Shown here: positions 18,599-28,080 of the stretch, in pieces
Numbering within the stretch: position 1 is the stretch's first letter
How the letters are laid out: every line of letters starts with the position of its first letter
Source: Pseudomonas sp. CFBP 13711
Lineage (GTDB): Bacteria; Pseudomonadota; Gammaproteobacteria; Pseudomonadales; Pseudomonadaceae
DNA: 64,000 nucleotides
Assembly: GCF_014842265.1 (NCBI RefSeq)
Contig: NZ_JACYVI010000009.1
Coordinates: 101,619 to 165,618, forward strand
Direction: 5' to 3'
Translations under genes and position numbers: made by a program
Notes under the pieces: generated by a model
Database searches by the model: none
Seen by the model: only the letters and a program-made list of their open reading frames with translations
Told to the model about the DNA's origin: nothing

Positions 18599-18913
18599 CT
18601 AGGAGCGCAAATATCTTACAGGCTTAGATCGCTCCGCATTTGGGAAGGTAGATTTCAAACCAATCTTTTTAATGATTTCAGGGTGCAACACGCGTCGCAT
18701 ACGACTATAGAATTTGGTACGATTTTCAGCGGTCTTAAATCTAATCGCTACCGGCCACCCTTCGAACCGAATGTCTGTAAGGCCTTTCAGCGCAGCGAAT
18801 CCATGCTCATTTTTTACGCCTGAACGAATCACGTCCGTTATCAATTTAAAATCCTTCCCCCACCTCCTAACTCCCGTAAGATCAACTTTCACGCTATAGC
18901 TGTGCGCTTTCAT
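18599..18913 (-). CDS. Hypothetical small protein
   Basis: The frame codes about 104 residues from ATG 18913 (MKAHSYSVKVDL). The sequence is basic (RMRRVLHPEIIKKIGLK) and has alternating beta-like stretches such as YSVKVDLTGVRRWGK and GWPVAIRFKTAENRTKFY, which suggests a small alpha/beta fold. No family is recognised. Its neighbours are hypothetical proteins in the low-GC island. Confidence 0.4.
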   Translation of the reverse strand: MKAHSYSVKVDLTGVRRWGKDFKLITDVIRSGVKNEHGFAALKGLTDIRFEGWPVAIRFKTAENRTKFYSRMRRVLHPEIIKKIGLKSTFPNAERSKPVRYLRS

Positions 18914-18972
18914 TAGCATTACCCCGCAATCAGTTAAGTTAATTAGGAGGCCAATTGCGACCTTCTATTCAG

Positions 18973-19266
18973 CTATTTTCCTACTTTTGGCGCATTGTCG
19001 AAGCCCTGGTTAACGATGTCGTTAAGGTGTGAGGTCTCAGCGGAACTCGTTAGAACAATGCCACCGGACACGTTCGTCACTAGCAGGCCAGCATGATCAT
19101 CCTCTAGAAGCTCACGATAAGTTTCCAGAATGTGCTTGTAAGTTTTCACCGAAAGCCGCTCTGCCGCGTACCAAAGATAAAGCTCTCCCCAAGCTATCTG
19201 CGTCCAACCAGAGGTATGGACTTCCTCAAGGCGATTTTCAAGCGTTTCACGATGGCGTTTGAGCAT
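18973..19266 (-). CDS. Hypothetical small protein
   Basis: The 97-residue frame begins MLKRHRETLENRLEEVHTSG, a charged helix, and continues with WGELYLWYAAERLSVKTYKHILETYRELLED, which is helical and protein-like. No family is recognised. It is on the same strand as, and 60 bp from, the preceding small gene. Confidence 0.4.
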   Translation of the reverse strand: MLKRHRETLENRLEEVHTSGWTQIAWGELYLWYAAERLSVKTYKHILETYRELLEDDHAGLLVTNVSGGIVLTSSAETSHLNDIVNQGFDNAPKVGK

Positions 19267-19499
19267 AGGGTCCTCGGCTAATGGGAAGATAGCTGGTCAA
19301 TCTGCGCAAACCTTAACACCAACTATTAATTTAACGATAGCTAAATTTATAGCCCGTGCTATTTTTGGGTTCGATCTGAGAGCAGGGTTGGCGGGACCGA
19401 TGCGATACGGTCACGATACTGCCGTCGATAGAGGCTGACCAAAACAGGCTGCTATCGACCCGGGCTGTGTGGAAACGCTTGCGGTTGTCTAATTTGCTC

Positions 19500-19870
19500 A
19501 CCGTCTAGATCGTGGCAGGGACGGTGTTCGCCGACCAAGGCTATTGCAAGGGCTTGGAAATCCTTGCCTGCGAGCAAGCTGGCATCGCTACCATCGCATC
19601 GAAACCCCGACATCTGGCAGCAAGTCGAATATCGGCTTGCTAAGCAGGACTTGGTCTACATTGCGGCATTGAACGAGTATCGATGCCCTGCGGGACAGCT
19701 ACCGACACAGCGGCATTCGACGCTGGAAGAAGGCATGCTATTGCATTGTTACTATTTCTCGGGGTGCCAGTCCTGAGCAGTGCACAAGCAATGTACGACG
19801 GGCGAGGGCGACGGGCAAGGAGCGCCGGGTAGAGCGCTGCGAGCAAGCTGCGATAGAAGCTGGATTTTTA
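19500..19870 (+). pseudogene. IS1182-type transposase remnant
   Basis: Pieces of an IS1182/DDE transposase can be read in order but in different frames. They are VFADQGYCKGLEILACEQAGI, a frameshift, then YRLAKQDLVYIAALNEYRCPAGQLP, a stop, then CTTGEG and KERRVERCEQAAIEAG. These match the known order DKGY...C-x-AG...YRCPAGQ...C-x-x-C...RCTTGKERR in that family. At least two frameshifts and a missing N-terminal half make it non-functional. It shows an old insertion between the hypothetical genes and the restriction operon. Confidence 0.7.
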
Positions 19871-19995
19871 AAACTTCAAGATGTGTTGATCTCACATGTA
19901 CGATCCGACCTGTCGCGGCGAGCGCTGCCAAGACCTGCCGATAGGCTTCAGCTGCTTGCGACAGCGGGTAGCAGCGCAGCTAGACCTGCGCGTCA

Positions 19996-20847
19996 TCACC
20001 CCAGCAGTCTCAAAAGCTGCTGATCATTGCACAAACGGATACACCATTTCGCCACAGCAGACAGCTCAGCATCCGGTTTAGTGAGGGAAGCGATGTCACG
20101 TGCTGCAGCCTTCGCCCGCTCACGAGCTGCAGCAGAAGTTCGCATGTCTAATAGTGCTTGCTGATACTTGCTGATCAGCTTCGTAGTATTCTGCCAGACC
20201 TTTCTGCGCTCTTCGGCCAACGCCTGATGCTCAGTAAGCTTTAGGCGTTCCACCGTGCGCTTTACCCGTACATATTCCCAGCGCGGGATGCCGGGTGCAG
20301 GGACGGCCTTTCCTTCCTCATCGAAGGATAGCAACGTCACGTCGTGGGCATTCGTCGGGTCTAGGAAGTAAGGAATTTCATCGCCTTCACAACGATAGCC
20401 GTAGGTCGAATGTTGAGAACCGTATCGGAGAGGGAACCAGGTGCTCTTCTTCCTATTAGGCACGGTGCAGGCAATACGGAAGTTCATGTATTCGAAAGCC
20501 AACCACCAGTAGCCATCGCGTTTGGGCCCTTTGATATTACGGGCGGACTTTTTCGGACGAAAGTGTTCAACATCGATATACGAGGCGATGTCGCGCGCTT
20601 CGGTGAACCAGCACTTGCCATTCGACAGCGCCAACAGCCACGGTTTCAGTTTTCCCCAGTGACCGCTGTATTTGTCGATCAAGTCGTTGCGCTCATCGGT
20701 CTGCCCAGCTGCATTGAGCTTGTCGAGCTCACCGACTAGGCGTGCTGACTCAGCCAACCACGCCCTCCAGTCGTCATGTTTCCAGCGAATGTGCGCGGGC
20801 AGGTCGGCATCCGTCGGCAGTTTGTTTTCCAGATCTATAAAGATCAC
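19996..20847 (-). CDS. HNH-type endonuclease partner of AAA ATPase (PtuB/TIGR02646-like)
   Basis: This 283-residue protein carries NGKCWFTEARD (first zinc/metal half) and DVEHFRPKK (HNH core, DxEHFRPK) at about residues 80-105. This is the DHFRPK-type signature of the TIGR02646 group that accompanies AAA ATPases in Septu-like (PtuAB) and restriction-associated loci. Its start ATG overlaps the ATPase stop by 4 nt (ATGA), so the two are translated together. It is expected to cut DNA when its ATPase partner senses invasion. It is the last gene of the hsdR'-hsdM-hsdS-ATPase-HNH operon. The assignment to Septu versus a restriction-accessory pair is open. Confidence 0.75.
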   Translation of the reverse strand: MIFIDLENKLPTDADLPAHIRWKHDDWRAWLAESARLVGELDKLNAAGQTDERNDLIDKYSGHWGKLKPWLLALSNGKCWFTEARDIASYIDVEHFRPKKSARNIKGPKRDGYWWLAFEYMNFRIACTVPNRKKSTWFPLRYGSQHSTYGYRCEGDEIPYFLDPTNAHDVTLLSFDEEGKAVPAPGIPRWEYVRVKRTVERLKLTEHQALAEERRKVWQNTTKLISKYQQALLDMRTSAAARERAKAAARDIASLTKPDAELSAVAKWCIRLCNDQQLLRLLG

Positions 20848-22628
20848 CCCTCTGCCTCCTCACGCAAGATCTCGTCGATGATCTCGTCAGCAATACGTGC
20901 CTGCTCGGCCTGCTCTTCCGGCGTAAGCGCAGGTTTCCGAAACTTTCGATGCTGCGCCATCTTTCGCACAAACAGCGCGTAGTCCGGATCGCGGAAATCG
21001 GCCGTTGAAAAACCCAGGTCCGCTAGCTCGGCGGAGAGACGCGAAAGCTCAGCATTTTCGCCCGCAGTGCGGGGATGCTTAACGAACAGCTCGTTACGGC
21101 GGAACAGGCGCCGCTCGGTTTCGATATCTAACGTGGACGACAGGCCGAACAGCTCGCTTTTGAGCAGCCCAGTTACTCCCATTCCTTGCGGGTGCTCGTC
21201 GGGTATATCCACTACCGTTCGATTACCCTGCCGGCGTAGGATGTGAACCTGCTCACGCTTGAGGCTGCCTACCATCATCGGATCATGCGTTGTGATGATT
21301 ACTTGCGATTGCACTTGGTAAGCCGGCTCACTTGACACCAGATCGTGCGACAGAGTGCCAGTTGACTCACGCTGCAGTACACCCTCAATGTCATCGAAAT
21401 AGCGCAGCTTCCAGATCGGGTTCAGGTGGGTATCGGGTTCGTCGAGTAGGAACAGGCAGTGGTCTTCACGGGTGATGCGCATCAGGCCCAGCACGGTGAG
21501 CATCTGCAGCTCGCCTTCGGAGAGCTGGGTGAAGCTCACCTTGCCACCGTGTTCGTCGCGCTTTTTCACAGTGATGCGCACCTCGTCGATCAGGTCACCA
21601 ATGTAGGCTCCTTCGGCGTAGCGAAAGAAACTGTCGGTGCCGCCCACCAGTTCGCCCAGTTGCCTGAGCTTGGCGTGGCTAGGCACGAACAGGTAGAGCT
21701 GCTTTTGCTTTTCAGTTCGGCCACGGAAGTCAATCTGCTTAGTGGCCTCCTGCTCGATAGGTGCCCAGGCTACTTGCCACAGCTTGTCGAGGAACTCGCT
21801 TACTACATTGCCACGTGCATACCAGAAACGCGGATCGCCCTCATTCAGCTCGTTCTCATCGAACTTGCCGCCTCGGCGCTTTTCGCGCAGGCGGTGTGGT
21901 TCCTTCAGTACGAACAGCGCGGATTCCAGCGACTCGATGTGCAAATTCTTCAGCACCTTCTGGAATACCGGGTCGTCCGACAGCAGGCAGGCCAGCAGAA
22001 CCAGCTGGCTATGGCCACCACGGCAGTAGAACAACCGGCGCAAGCGGTCGTCGCCAGCTTGTTTCAGCCGGGCCTCGCGGCGGCGTTTGACTTCTTCCAG
22101 AGCCCGGATGTCAGCCTCGCTGGCGGTGAAATTCTCCAGTAGTTGCTTTGGCAGCACTTCGTCGGTAGTGATTTCCTGGCGCTGGTTGAAGCGACGCTGA
22201 TGCTCTTGGAACAGAGCCTCGATGCGCTCGTTGCGACCGGAGTAATAGGCAAAGATGTGAGAGGGCAGCAGCTCGCGGTTCTTCAGCAGGTAGCCTTGTG
22301 ATTGACTCTTGCCATCTACCCACACGAAGGGGCGCTTTTGCTTTGTGGTATCGGCTTGGATACGCACCGTTCGCTCTCGGATCTCGTATTCCAGCGTGTA
22401 GTCCAGCGCAGCACTGTGGTCCATATCCACGTCGCGGAAGATGGTAATCAGAACCTCGATCAAGTTGGACTTACCGGTACCGTTCTGACCGATCAGGGCA
22501 TGACTACAGATGGACTTAGCCAATGCCTCCGTAGCCACACCCGGCATGGGTGATAGCTGCGTTGCGAAGTCGATCACCACACCACGCAGGTTGCGGAAGT
22601 GCGGAATGGCCAGGTGCCTCAGTTGCAT
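20844..22628 (-). CDS. Restriction-system-associated AAA family ATPase
   Basis: This 594-residue SMC/OLD-like ATPase has Walker A GQNGTGKSN (about residues 48-56), the ABC signature-like LSEGELQML (about 368-376), Walker B LFLLDEPDTHLNP (about 393-405) and the switch histidine in ITTHDP (about 446-451). It matches the group known to accompany type I restriction operons and a small HNH protein. The gene starts 3 bp after hsdS ends and overlaps the HNH gene, so all belong to one operon. It probably forms a complex with the HNH protein and senses DNA or phage activity. The exact trigger is unknown. Confidence 0.82.
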   Translation of the reverse strand: MQLRHLAIPHFRNLRGVVIDFATQLSPMPGVATEALAKSICSHALIGQNGTGKSNLIEVLITIFRDVDMDHSAALDYTLEYEIRERTVRIQADTTKQKRPFVWVDGKSQSQGYLLKNRELLPSHIFAYYSGRNERIEALFQEHQRRFNQRQEITTDEVLPKQLLENFTASEADIRALEEVKRRREARLKQAGDDRLRRLFYCRGGHSQLVLLACLLSDDPVFQKVLKNLHIESLESALFVLKEPHRLREKRRGGKFDENELNEGDPRFWYARGNVVSEFLDKLWQVAWAPIEQEATKQIDFRGRTEKQKQLYLFVPSHAKLRQLGELVGGTDSFFRYAEGAYIGDLIDEVRITVKKRDEHGGKVSFTQLSEGELQMLTVLGLMRITREDHCLFLLDEPDTHLNPIWKLRYFDDIEGVLQRESTGTLSHDLVSSEPAYQVQSQVIITTHDPMMVGSLKREQVHILRRQGNRTVVDIPDEHPQGMGVTGLLKSELFGLSSTLDIETERRLFRRNELFVKHPRTAGENAELSRLSAELADLGFSTADFRDPDYALFVRKMAQHRKFRKPALTPEEQAEQARIADEIIDEILREEAEG

Positions 22629-22630
22629 GG

Positions 22631-24499
22631 TCAGTCCTCCGCTGTTTCATTAACGATTTTTTCCCGCACCTCGGCCACTGAAGGCTCGGCAATCCATCCG
22701 TGCGTTACCTCGGTTTTCAGCTGCGCGTAGAAAGCATCAATCTCGCCGCCAAAACGCTGCCACAAGTCGCGGGCGGACAACTCGCCGTTGTGGCGGGCTA
22801 AGATGGTGGCCAGCGGGGCCTGGTCCTTCACTTTAGGCATAGTGCCCAGGCGCAGCGGGGCGATGAGCTCGGTTTGCGGGACTTTCACGGGGCCTTCCTC
22901 TTCCTGCGGGACGGTGATGCCGGTGAGGGCTACGACGGTGGCAATACTGAGTCGTGCTGCGAGGTCGCACTTGGCATCGAGTTGCTTCGCAAGCTCATCA
23001 CATAGCGCTTGATGCCTGCGAAGGCTTGTCAGTATCTCGGGAACGACAGACGCGGGTGGAACAGGCATCGGGACGCTACCTACCTGAGCAAGGTTCAAAC
23101 CGGGCTTGTCTCCATAGATATAGCGGGCCAAGAAGGCTCGCCCGCCAAAGGCGTTGATCATCCAGAAGTGCATGAACTCGGACCAGCCCGGTTCGTGCAA
23201 CCGAATCAGAGCAACGTGTTGGCTGACGTAGGCTTTGTTTGGCAGTTCTGGAACAACTGCACATCGGCCGACGTTCCCACCGGTGATGGTAAGCAAAAGG
23301 TCACCCGCGCGAACCAAGGTTCTTTTTCCTTCTATCCGCTCCGGCAATGTGACGAAGGCGGGAGATTCGAAGATCAGAGCATCCTGCCGGATGTCCTGGG
23401 AACGGATGAACGAATCGCCCGTGCTCGTCATGTGTGTCTTCCAGCCGCGTGATCCGCTCGTGATGTACTCGGACAGATCAGCTAGTTTCTTCCATTCCCA
23501 TCCCGTGGGGAGCGGACCAAACTCTTCGCTCGAAGAGTCATCTCGCACAGTCAGCTTTGACTCGGGCAAGAGCATGCCTCGCAACCCGAGATCGAAAAGC
23601 ACGTCGCGGAAAAGTCGAACGTCCCCCGATACGCTAAACAAGTATTCGAAGTTGGCTTGCAGGCGTTGCGAACTTTGCTGGAGCTCATGTGGGGCTTGGG
23701 CATTGGCGAGAGCTTGCAGGATAGACTGGCGCAACGGGTTCTGCAGTTTGTGGCGCTCTTGCTGCTGCGCTTCTAACAGGTCACATAAGGCCATCAGCTC
23801 ATCGACCTTGGCGACGATTCGGAATTGCTCCTCGAGGGGAGGCAACGCAATTTCCGACTCTGCTATCTGCAAGCCAGAAAGATGATCTACTGTCGTATAG
23901 TTCTTAACGCCTTGGAGCTTTCTCAATTCAAATTGCAAAGCAATGCAAACGTACTTCCTATTGATTTCATTGGAGTAGAAGCGAAGCCTTGAGACTCGTT
24001 GATTTAACAGCGCTGTTTCAGCGTCCCACACCGCAATGCGAAAGTCACCATCCATTGCCACCAGCCAGTCACCACGAGCAACGAGAAACTCGTCTCTATA
24101 TTCACCAGAGTAGTAGGTTGCAGGAGCGCTGAGACCGACATCCCGTACTCGAATGATGGGTAGTCCTGTACCATTCTGATTAAAAAGATTGGCCTTGAAC
24201 GCAAATCCAGCTTGCGGGTTGGCAAGGCGATCCAGCGATGTTGATGTCCAACCGGTGGGTAAGTTCGTAGTGCGTTTGATAGATGCTGAGGTTGTTGTTC
24301 TGGATCGTCGCCGCGCCGCTGGCCGTACCTGCCCTAATACCCTTGTCAGAAAGTCTTCTGCTGGCTCATCCAAATCATTTTGCGGGACCAACCGCCCCTG
24401 AATAGCCAAACGCTGCACCAGCTCCCGCAACCGCGTCACGCCCCCCGGTGCATTCGCAATGTGTCTACATTCAGCCAAAAACTGCTGCGCATCCATCAA
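22631..24499 (-). CDS. hsdS: Type I restriction-modification specificity subunit
   Basis: HsdS gives the methyltransferase its target sequence. The 622-residue protein is larger than average but has the two expected target-recognition domains. TRD1 spans about residues 65-235 and starts LPTGWTSTSLDRLANP; TRD2 spans about 335-480 and starts LPTGWEWKKLADLSEYI. Each is followed by a conserved helical segment (LPPLEEQFRIVAKVDELMALCDLLEAQQ after TRD1, VPPASVVPEILTSLRRHQALCDEL after TRD2). An extra C-terminal region of about 110 residues (LATILARHNGELSARDLWQRFGGEIDAFY) is typical of the group with associated ATPases. Its start overlaps hsdM by 4 nt. It looks intact. Confidence 0.9.
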   Translation of the reverse strand: MMDAQQFLAECRHIANAPGGVTRLRELVQRLAIQGRLVPQNDLDEPAEDFLTRVLGQVRPAARRRSRTTTSASIKRTTNLPTGWTSTSLDRLANPQAGFAFKANLFNQNGTGLPIIRVRDVGLSAPATYYSGEYRDEFLVARGDWLVAMDGDFRIAVWDAETALLNQRVSRLRFYSNEINRKYVCIALQFELRKLQGVKNYTTVDHLSGLQIAESEIALPPLEEQFRIVAKVDELMALCDLLEAQQQERHKLQNPLRQSILQALANAQAPHELQQSSQRLQANFEYLFSVSGDVRLFRDVLFDLGLRGMLLPESKLTVRDDSSSEEFGPLPTGWEWKKLADLSEYITSGSRGWKTHMTSTGDSFIRSQDIRQDALIFESPAFVTLPERIEGKRTLVRAGDLLLTITGGNVGRCAVVPELPNKAYVSQHVALIRLHEPGWSEFMHFWMINAFGGRAFLARYIYGDKPGLNLAQVGSVPMPVPPASVVPEILTSLRRHQALCDELAKQLDAKCDLAARLSIATVVALTGITVPQEEEGPVKVPQTELIAPLRLGTMPKVKDQAPLATILARHNGELSARDLWQRFGGEIDAFYAQLKTEVTHGWIAEPSVAEVREKIVNETAED

Positions 24500-26271
24500 G
24501 CGTCCTCGCCGACGAAGTGGTGTGCCAGCGCGGCAGCGAGTTCACTTGTCAGGCGGTTCTCGGTTTCTTCGATCTGGCCAAGCAAAGCCTTATATTTGTC
24601 CAGCAGCACGTCGGGGTCGTGGCTCTCTTCCTCCGGTGCGTTGGGATTCTTCAGGTCCAGATTATAGATGGGCCAGTAAAGCTGGTCGCCGGCGGTCTGG
24701 GCATCACGGGCTTGAAGGCGCAAGTGGTCAGCCTGGATGCGTAGGGTATCAATCTCATCCTCGACCAGTTTGCGCTGTCTGCCGTCTGTCACGCCCTTGA
24801 TGGAGTCACGCAGGTCGCGGATACGGTTTTCGAGAGTACTGGCTTCGTTGCCCAACTGTTCGGCGCGTTGCCAGTGCGGCTGAGCGGCGGCTTCGGCCTG
24901 TTCGCGCTTGGTTTTGAAGTCTATCTTCCAGGCAAATTCGTTTTCCACCCGGTCAGCAAAATCGTTCGTTTCACTACCCCACCACTCCTGCTCGGGCTTG
25001 AATTCCTCAAAGCGGATGGGCTTGGTCTTGCTGTAGCTCTTGTAGCCTAGCGGGTACGGATGCTCGTAATACCAGATGGTGTCGGTGTGGAAGTGTTCGG
25101 TACCGTCATCCGCTACTGCGCCCTTGGTGAAGAAGAGCAGGTTGGTCTTGATAGTGGTGTAGGGTGCAAACACTCCCTTAGGCAGGCGCACGATGGTATG
25201 CAGCTTGCATTCGCAGAGCAACAGTCTTTTCAGCGTCGCCTTGGTGCCTTCGCCGAACAGGAAGCCGTCGGGCAGCACCACGGCGGCGCGGCCGTTTTCC
25301 GTCAGCAACTTCTTGATGATGAGCGCCATGAACATGTCGGCCGTTTCCCGCGTGCGCAGGTCGGTCGGGTAGTCGCTGCCGACGCCATCATCTTCATAGC
25401 CTCCGAAGGGAGGATTGGTGATGATGCAATCGACCTTGTTGTTGGCGCGCCATTCGTTCCAGCCGATGCCTAAGGTGTTTTTGTGCTCGATCTGGCTTGG
25501 AACATCGATACCGTGCAGCAGCATGTTGGTGGTGCACAGCAAGTGAGGCAGCTGCTTCTTCTCAATACCGCGTATCAGCGTTTCGATGGCAGCATTGTCG
25601 GCTGAACTGGACTTGGTAGTGATCTGATTGCGGAAGTGGCCGATAGCTGCCGTCAGGAATCCACCAGTACCGCAGGCCGGGTCCATCACGGTTTCGCGCT
25701 GCGCAAGATTGGGGTTCACGCGGTCAGCCATGAACTGGGTTATAGCCCGTGGAGTGTAAAACTCGCCTGCATTGCCGGCACCACGCAGGTCATTGAGCAG
25801 TTGCTCATACACATCGCCCAAGTTGGCGCGGGTCTTAAAGTCGTGGAAGTTGATAGCTTCTTCCAGCTTTTCGATCACGGCCAGCAGTTGGGTGCCCGAT
25901 TTCATGTAGTTGTTGGCATCTTCAAAGACGCTGCGAATCACTTTGTGCTGGGCGCTGGCGTTGGCATCGAGCTCCTTAAGCGTGGGGAACAGCTCGTTAT
26001 TCACGAAGCTGATGATTTTGCTCGGGGTCTTCTGTGGTGCTTTCTTACCATCTGCACCGGGTACCAAGGCTGCCCAGTGACGCCAGCGCATGCGCTCAGG
26101 CAATGGAGACTTGTACCTAGGGTTGTCGTCCTCCCACTCTTCCTCGCGCTGGTCAAAGACCTTGAGAAAAAGCATCCAGGTGAGCTGGCCCAGACGCTGC
26201 GCGTCACCATCGACGCCATCATCCTTGCGCATGATGTCCTGGATGGTCTTGATGGTACTGCTGAGATTCAT
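24496..26271 (-). CDS. hsdM: Type I DNA adenine methyltransferase subunit
   Basis: HsdM transfers a methyl group from SAM to N6 of adenine in the bipartite site chosen by HsdS. The 591-residue protein has the N-terminal helical HsdM domain (LGQLTWMLFLKVFD), motif I DPACGTGGF at about residue 197, and the catalytic motif IV NPPFGGYEDD at about residue 287, so it should be active. A coiled segment (EASTLENRIRDLRDSIKG) near the C-terminus contacts HsdS. It is followed after overlap by hsdS and preceded 36 bp upstream by the hsdR remnant, the usual R-M-S order. Confidence 0.92.
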   Translation of the reverse strand: MNLSSTIKTIQDIMRKDDGVDGDAQRLGQLTWMLFLKVFDQREEEWEDDNPRYKSPLPERMRWRHWAALVPGADGKKAPQKTPSKIISFVNNELFPTLKELDANASAQHKVIRSVFEDANNYMKSGTQLLAVIEKLEEAINFHDFKTRANLGDVYEQLLNDLRGAGNAGEFYTPRAITQFMADRVNPNLAQRETVMDPACGTGGFLTAAIGHFRNQITTKSSSADNAAIETLIRGIEKKQLPHLLCTTNMLLHGIDVPSQIEHKNTLGIGWNEWRANNKVDCIITNPPFGGYEDDGVGSDYPTDLRTRETADMFMALIIKKLLTENGRAAVVLPDGFLFGEGTKATLKRLLLCECKLHTIVRLPKGVFAPYTTIKTNLLFFTKGAVADDGTEHFHTDTIWYYEHPYPLGYKSYSKTKPIRFEEFKPEQEWWGSETNDFADRVENEFAWKIDFKTKREQAEAAAQPHWQRAEQLGNEASTLENRIRDLRDSIKGVTDGRQRKLVEDEIDTLRIQADHLRLQARDAQTAGDQLYWPIYNLDLKNPNAPEEESHDPDVLLDKYKALLGQIEETENRLTSELAAALAHHFVGEDA

Positions 26272-26307
26272 CTGGCTCTTCTCGTGTTACACGGCCTGAG
26301 GTTTGGC

Positions 26308-27477
26308 TCAGCCCTGTTTCTGTTCGTTCTGCTCATAGAGCGCCTGTTCAAGCACTCGCACGGCTTGGGTGTACTGCTCAATGCTGCCAAAGATGCCGCG
26401 CCTGATCTGCGTCTTGCTGCCGAACTGATCGAAGGGCGGCAACTCCAGCACCTTGGTGTCTTCAATGTCTTGCACGCCGTGATCGGCAAATTTGTCGAGC
26501 AGAGCCTCGAGCACCGCGCGAGCTTGTTCCCCATACTTGCTAAACACATCGCGCTTCTTAACATTGCTGGCGCGCTCATGACGGGTGAGCGGTTTCTGGT
26601 TGAAGGCAACGTGGGCAACCAAATCAAAAGCATCGAATTCTACGCCGTTGGGCACGGCTTGTTGCAGGATTTTCAGCGGTGCACCTTGACCGCTCAGTTC
26701 TTCGAGCACAGCTTGCTTGCGCTCCGCGCTGTTCCAGCGACGTACGAATTCAGTGAGGCTACCGAACTCAGCCTGGAGTGCCTCCTTGATATCGTTTTTG
26801 AGTCGGACGCGGTAGTCCTCTGTGATGAGCTTGCCGTCGGCGTCTAGATATCGCGAGCGCTCAACCGCGACACGCACGTTTACGTCGTCAATCACGTACT
26901 TGATGCGACTCTCTCTGTCGCCGTCTCCCTTGCTGCCGCCGGGCGGGGTGTCATCAGCATCTCCTGTGTCAGAACCATGGGGTGGTGGTTCAGATTCACC
27001 AGTGCCGGGACCTTCTGTAACTTCTGGCGGTAGCACTGGGTCGTCGGCCTTGGGCTCGTAGATCACCACCGGCTCGCCGTCAAAATCCGCGTCGGCGAAT
27101 AGCCGCGTGGCGCCCTTAAAGTCCATGATGGTGAAGTAAAGCTTGTGGTAATCCTCACGCAGGCGGGTGCCGCGACCGATGATCTGCTTGAACTCGGTCA
27201 TTGAGTTGATGTTTTGGTCCAAAACGATGAGCTTACAGGTCTTGGCATCCACTCCGGTAGTAAGCAGCTTGGAGGTGGTGGCAATGACGGGGTAAGGCTC
27301 GTCATTATCGATGAAGTACGAAAGCTGCGCTTTACCTTCGTTGTCATCACCGGTGATGCGCATCACGTAGCGGCGATTGCTGACAGCGGCCGGGTGAGCT
27401 TAACGAGCTCCTGTCGCATGCGCTCGGCGTGATCTTGGTCGTCGCAGAAGACAATCGTCTTGGCGAGGGGTAGGTAC
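26308..27477 (-). pseudogene. hsdR: hsdR remnant (type I restriction subunit, 5' part lost, frameshifted)
   Basis: Only the C-terminal part of HsdR remains. TSKLLTTGVD, FKQIIGRGTRLRED (helicase motifs V-VI) and the C-terminal HsdM/S-binding region up to QALYEQNEQKQG are readable from 27366. Just upstream, KTIVFCDDQDHAERMRQELVKL continues the same protein in another frame. Comparing PLSAIAAT-stop with the expected PLSANRRYVMRITGD shows a one-base deletion near 27374-27378. Upstream of about 27477 the N-terminal nuclease and helicase motifs I-IV are missing and replaced by a sirtuin fragment. Restriction by HsdR is therefore lost, while hsdM/hsdS remain. Confidence 0.88.
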
Positions 27478-27660
27478 CACACAAACCTGCCGGTCTGCTG
27501 ATGCCAGTCTGCGAATTGCCAAACGGGCGGCATTTGGCATCGCCTGCTTGGCCTGCTGCCGTCTCCATAGGTACAAGCCCCAGACCACCTGCCAGCCCTA
27601 TCCACAATCGCCAGTATCAAAATCGGCAAGCCGCCTTGGGTCTTTCAATCGACAGGGTGG
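27478..27660 (-). pseudogene. Sir2-family fragment fused to hsdR remnant
   Basis: The minus strand reads DPRRLADFDTGDC, a TAG stop, then VVWGLYLWRRQQAKQAMPNA and ARLAIRRLASADRQV. This matches about 55 residues of the intact sirtuin at 29146-29904 (HDPEKL...LVWGFYLWRRNQMSQAKPNAAHLAIQRLASTDRTV). Both ends are cut: the left end breaks directly into hsdR coding sequence and the right end has no GAGIS start region. It is a second, diverged sirtuin copy, not a recent duplicate. Confidence 0.8.
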
Positions 27661-27714
27661 ATTAATTTTCAATCAGCGCCGCCCCCCACTCCGGCTAATT
27701 GATGCATCCGCTGA

Positions 27715-27999
27715 CTAAAGCATGCCGAGCTTCTCAAGTTCCGCGTCGATTTGATGGAGCAGCTCCTTACGAGCGACCGCACGTTCTTGGGCGAGAAATG
27801 CTGCCGTGATGAGTGTGGCAGGGTGGACGCTCAGGACCTCAGCCAACTGCGCTACCTTGTCAATGGTCGGGCACTTCAACCCACGCTCCAGCGTGCTCAG
27901 ATACGTTCTGCTACTTACGTCCGAGAAATCTTCTTGGGTAAGGCCCCTTTGCTTGCGGATATCCCGAAGGACCTGCCCAAACGCGATGTTCAGTTCCAA
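27715..27999 (-). CDS. XRE-family helix-turn-helix regulator
   Basis: This 94-residue DNA-binding protein carries a Cro/CI-type HTH at residues 9-63 (VLRDIRKQRGLTQEDFSDVS then YLSTLERGLKCPTIDKVAQLAEVL). A short helical tail (ARKELLHQIDAELEKLGML) probably dimerises. It diverges from the gene at 28081, with a pair of CTATAG palindromes between them, so it may control itself and that neighbour. It could be the regulator of a small defence or toxin-antitoxin module, but no partner is recognised. Confidence 0.8.
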   Translation of the reverse strand: MELNIAFGQVLRDIRKQRGLTQEDFSDVSSRTYLSTLERGLKCPTIDKVAQLAEVLSVHPATLITAAFLAQERAVARKELLHQIDAELEKLGML

Positions 28000-28040
28000 T
28001 TTTCAGGCTCACAAAGAGAACGATGAAGCCTTCTTGAGCC

Positions 28041-28061
28041 CTATAGAGCTACAATCTATAG
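28041..28061. promoter_or_regulatory. Paired CTATAG palindromes, candidate operator
   Basis: CTATAG occurs at 28041-28046 and again at 28056-28061, 15 bp apart centre to centre, with TACAAT (a possible -10 box) at 28050-28055 between them. It lies between the divergent XRE gene and the gene at 28081 and could be the XRE binding site. Confidence 0.4.
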
Positions 28062-28080
28062 TGTTCATTTTGGAGGGCTT

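Noticed and set aside
25636..26847. 403-codon plus-strand frame across hsdM and the hsdR remnant
   Set aside because: Antisense to clear HsdM/HsdR motifs and lacks recognisable domains.
26308..27366. Intact HsdR from the internal ATG at 27366
   Set aside because: Lacks nuclease domain and helicase motifs I-IV, and upstream hsdR sequence continues in another frame, so it is a remnant.
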